55,076 nt of DNA from an uncultured Pelagibacteraceae bacterium (lineage in GTDB: Bacteria; Pseudomonadota; Alphaproteobacteria; Pelagibacterales; Pelagibacteraceae): NCBI GenBank assembly GCA_902589345.1, contig CACISU010000005.1, forward strand, positions 1-55,076, written 5' to 3'. The notes under the pieces were generated by a model. The model saw nothing but the letters and a program-made list of their open reading frames with translations. It was not told where the DNA came from and searched no databases. The first letter of the stretch is position 1; the number at the start of each line of letters is the position of its first letter. Below are positions 53,111 to 55,076 of this stretch, piece after piece. A program made the position numbers and the translations under genes.

Positions 53111-53995
53111 CTATTTGTGTTTTACAAGTTTTAATTTTTCTCTGGTTTCAGCTGGAGTCATTATTGATACTCCTAGATCGCTTACAATTCTAATAGCTTT
53201 TTCAACTAACTGTGCATTAGTAGCTAACTTTCCTTTTGATAAATATAAGTTATCTTCAAGTCCTACTCTAGGATTTCCTCCCATTATTACTGTTTGCGCG
53301 ACATAAGGCATCTCTTGTTTAGATATTGCAAATCCTGACCATACAGCTTCTTTCGGCATTATATCTTTCATTGCTTGCATTGCTAGAGGTGTTGCGGGTG
53401 CTCCCCAAGGAATACCTAAACACATCTGAAACATTGGAGGATCATCTAATAATCCTTCTTTATATAATTGTGCACCAAACCACATATTTCCTAAATCGAA
53501 AGCCTCTATTTCAGGTTTAACCTTAATTTCTTTTAATCTTTTTGCTGCAGTTCTTAAATCTCTTGGGGTATTTATGGTAATCACAGAACCATCACCGAAA
53601 TTTAGAGTTCCACAATCTAGTGTACAAATTTCAGGCAAAAATTGTTCCGCATTTGCTATTCTTTCCATAACATTTGCCATATCAGTAAGCGGTCCAAATT
53701 GTAGGGGACTCTGTTCACCAATATCTAAATCTCCTCCCATTCCTGTTGTTAAATTTAAAACTACATCTGTATCGCTAGAACGGACTCTATCAACAACTTC
53801 CTTATATAATTCTAATCTTCTACTAGGTGTACCGTCTTCTTCTCTAACGTGAATATGGGCTATGGCCGCCCCTGCTTTTGCAGCTTCGATCGCAGCAGTT
53901 GCTATTTGTTCTGGTGTTTTTGGCAAATCTGGATGTTTTGAGGCTGTATCACCAGATCCTGTAACCGCACATGATATAAATACTTTATTGTTCAT
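53111..53995 (-). CDS. BKACE (DUF849) beta-keto acid cleavage enzyme, 3-dehydrocarnitine type
   Basis: 294 residues covering the whole DUF849 TIM barrel. The zinc-binding HIHVRE motif has H47 and H49, and NLTTGMGGD, CTLDCGTLNFGD, CLGIPWGAP and VGLEDNLYL follow. These enzymes cleave a beta-keto acid with acetyl-CoA. The overall sequence is closest in my memory to the subgroup acting on 3-dehydrocarnitine, giving acetoacetate and betainyl-CoA. The thioesterase fragment at the window edge and the dioxygenase at 49471 support this. It is divergent from the CitE-like gene, with 59 bases between. Confidence 0.82.
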   Translation of the reverse strand: MNNKVFISCAVTGSGDTASKHPDLPKTPEQIATAAIEAAKAGAAIAHIHVREEDGTPSRRLELYKEVVDRVRSSDTDVVLNLTTGMGGDLDIGEQSPLQFGPLTDMANVMERIANAEQFLPEICTLDCGTLNFGDGSVITINTPRDLRTAAKRLKEIKVKPEIEAFDLGNMWFGAQLYKEGLLDDPPMFQMCLGIPWGAPATPLAMQAMKDIMPKEAVWSGFAISKQEMPYVAQTVIMGGNPRVGLEDNLYLSKGKLATNAQLVEKAIRIVSDLGVSIMTPAETREKLKLVKHK

Positions 53996-54054
53996 TTTTT
54001 TTTTTAAAAAAATATAATATCATATCATCGAAGATTATAGGATATAATAATTAA

Positions 54055-54915
54055 ATGAATTCAAACAAATTAAAAGTAAGACGTAGCTTTATTTTTACAC
54101 CAGGTCTTAAGCCAGAAATGTTTCCGAAAGCCATAGAATCAGGAGCTGATATGGTTTGTATCGAGCTAGAGGATGGAATAGCAATTAATGATAAGGATGA
54201 GGCACGAAATAATACTATAGAAGCACTTAAAACTCTTGAGGTTAACAGTGATGTAGAATTAGTTGTTAGAATAAATAATCAAAGAACTAAGTTTGGACTT
54301 TTAGATTTAGAAGCTTTTGTTTCGAGCAAATTAAAAGTTAAAGCTTTAATGTTGCCTAAAGTTAAAACACCAGATGAAATTACTTTTATCGATGATCTAC
54401 TGACTGATTGTAATTTGGATACAGATCTTCATGTTATAATGGAAACAAATGAAGCACTTCAAAATATTTATGATATTGCTCATGCCAGTAAAAGAATAGT
54501 TGCCTTATATTTTGGAGGAGTTGATATGGCTGCTGAGCTTAGAGTTGACAACAAATGGGAAAACCTTGTTTATGCAAGATCAAAACTAGTTCATGCAGGT
54601 GCTAGTGCTGGTTTAGACGTGATAGATGTACCTTATTTAGATTTAGAAAATATGGATGGAATGAAAAAAGAGGCAGAGCTTGTTAGAAACCTTGGGTTTA
54701 CGGGCAAAGGATCAATTCATCCAAAACAAATTAAAATTTTAAATCAAGTTTTTACACCTCCAGAAGATGAAATTCTCAAAGCAAAAAAAATACTGGAACA
54801 ATTTAATAATTCGAATACAGGTTTGGTAGTAATAGATGGTAAACTAATAGAAAAGCCTGTCCTTCGGGAAATGCAAAGAAAAATATTAATAGCAGATAAA
54901 ATAAACAAAAATTAA
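54055..54915 (+). CDS. CitE-like HpcH/HpaI family CoA-ester lyase
   Basis: 286 residues, a single aldolase barrel of the CitE/malyl-CoA lyase type. RSFIFTPGLKPEM at the start, CIELEDGIA with the metal acids, VMLPK-like ALMLPKVKTP, VIMETNEAL and GKGSIHPKQI are all present. Members cleave (S)-malyl-, citramalyl- or related CoA esters to acetyl-CoA and a ketoacid. The gene is 2 bases ahead of the betainyl-CoA-type thioesterase and divergent from BKACE, so its product may work on a CoA intermediate of the same pathway. Its exact ester is unknown. Confidence 0.8.
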   Translation: MNSNKLKVRRSFIFTPGLKPEMFPKAIESGADMVCIELEDGIAINDKDEARNNTIEALKTLEVNSDVELVVRINNQRTKFGLLDLEAFVSSKLKVKALMLPKVKTPDEITFIDDLLTDCNLDTDLHVIMETNEALQNIYDIAHASKRIVALYFGGVDMAAELRVDNKWENLVYARSKLVHAGASAGLDVIDVPYLDLENMDGMKKEAELVRNLGFTGKGSIHPKQIKILNQVFTPPEDEILKAKKILEQFNNSNTGLVVIDGKLIEKPVLREMQRKILIADKINKN

Positions 54916-54917
54916 AA

Positions 54918-55076
54918 ATGGCAGTTCACTTAGCAACCAGAAAAATAATTAAAGATTGGACAGATTATAACGAGCACATGAATATGGCTTATTATATTCT
55001 TATTTTTGATGAAGCTTGGGAAACTATGCTAAACAAGTTCGAAATGGGAGGCTCAAAAGCTCAAACTACAAAAAGA
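54918..55076 (+). CDS. 4HBT thioesterase, betainyl-CoA-type (cut by window end)
   Basis: Only the first 53 residues are visible. They contain the start of a hot-dog thioesterase: the DWTDYNEHMNMAYYI active-site segment, with aspartate and histidine, and FDEAWE. This segment is like the thioesterase that releases glycine betaine from betainyl-CoA in carnitine breakdown, as I remember that family. In some bacteria it is fused to L-carnitine dehydrogenase, and whether that is so here lies beyond the window. Confidence 0.7.
   Translation, partial: MAVHLATRKIIKDWTDYNEHMNMAYYILIFDEAWETMLNKFEMGGSKAQTTKR

Noticed and set aside
1..55076. CRISPR arrays, tRNA or rRNA genes, insertion sequences and prophage genes.
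   Set aside because: No regularly spaced repeats, no cloverleaf-like GC-richer segments in the short gaps and no transposase or phage proteins were seen on either strand.

Overview
The window is compact, very AT-rich bacterial DNA (roughly 30% G+C by eye). Genes are short, intergenic gaps are mostly under 100 bases, and many start/stop codons overlap. The content is dominated by enzymes and transporters for methylated amines, polyamines, osmolytes and amino acids. Together this suggests a streamlined marine alphaproteobacterium of the SAR11 / Candidatus Pelagibacter type. That placement is an inference from composition and gene content, not from a marker gene. I see no rRNA, tRNA, insertion sequence, phage gene or CRISPR array, and no gene-free stretch longer than 300 bases.

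Positions 1-10500 hold a methylamine/ammonium block. It has the tail of an FAD-dependent amine oxidoreductase, a type III glutamine-synthetase-like ligase, three split glutamate-synthase-like subunits (MgsA/B/C type, N-methylglutamate synthase), a lysine-rich unknown protein, an Amt ammonium/methylammonium channel and a 73-residue membrane protein. A strong terminator follows. After it come a second glutamine-synthetase-like gene that looks like gamma-glutamylmethylamide synthetase, and a PLP ammonia-lyase 3 bases behind it.

Positions 10600-19600 are mostly housekeeping: a TPR protein, DoxX, an unknown protein, YjbQ, a cupin-like protein, a BamB/YfgM-like envelope pair, aconitase, LysE, a CsaA-like tRNA-binding protein and an ArgE-like deacetylase. 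Positions 19600-28900 look like a polyamine/amine block: aldehyde dehydrogenase, agmatinase family, a bifunctional beta-oxidation enzyme, and a complete PotABCD-type ABC transporter with a hairpin between the binding-protein and permease genes. Positions 28900-37000 carry two exported small proteins, a creatinase-fold hydrolase resembling ectoine hydrolase, an EutA-like Asp/Glu racemase, and a divergent five-gene operon (hydroxyacid dehydrogenase, aldehyde dehydrogenase, VOC protein, homocysteine-methyltransferase-like protein, serine hydrolase). Positions 37000-41500 hold two DMT exporters, an amidase and an iron alcohol dehydrogenase.

The most distinctive part is 41500-55076. A betaine/quaternary-amine ABC transporter with a double-length permease, one binding protein and two separate ProV-type ATPases is interleaved with several enzymes. 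These are a cytoplasmic DMSO-reductase-family molybdoenzyme, a GcvT-like folate-dependent methyltransferase, a gamma-butyrobetaine-dioxygenase-like oxygenase, a short-chain dehydrogenase, pseudoazurin, a BKACE (DUF849) enzyme of the 3-dehydrocarnitine type, a CitE-like lyase and the start of a betainyl-CoA-type thioesterase. Read together they suggest uptake of quaternary amines or methylated osmolytes, conversion of gamma-butyrobetaine and carnitine to glycine betaine, and possibly demethylation or oxide reduction of related compounds. The molybdoenzyme plus GcvT-like pair inside the transporter operon has no function I can assign, and it is the best candidate here for an undescribed system.
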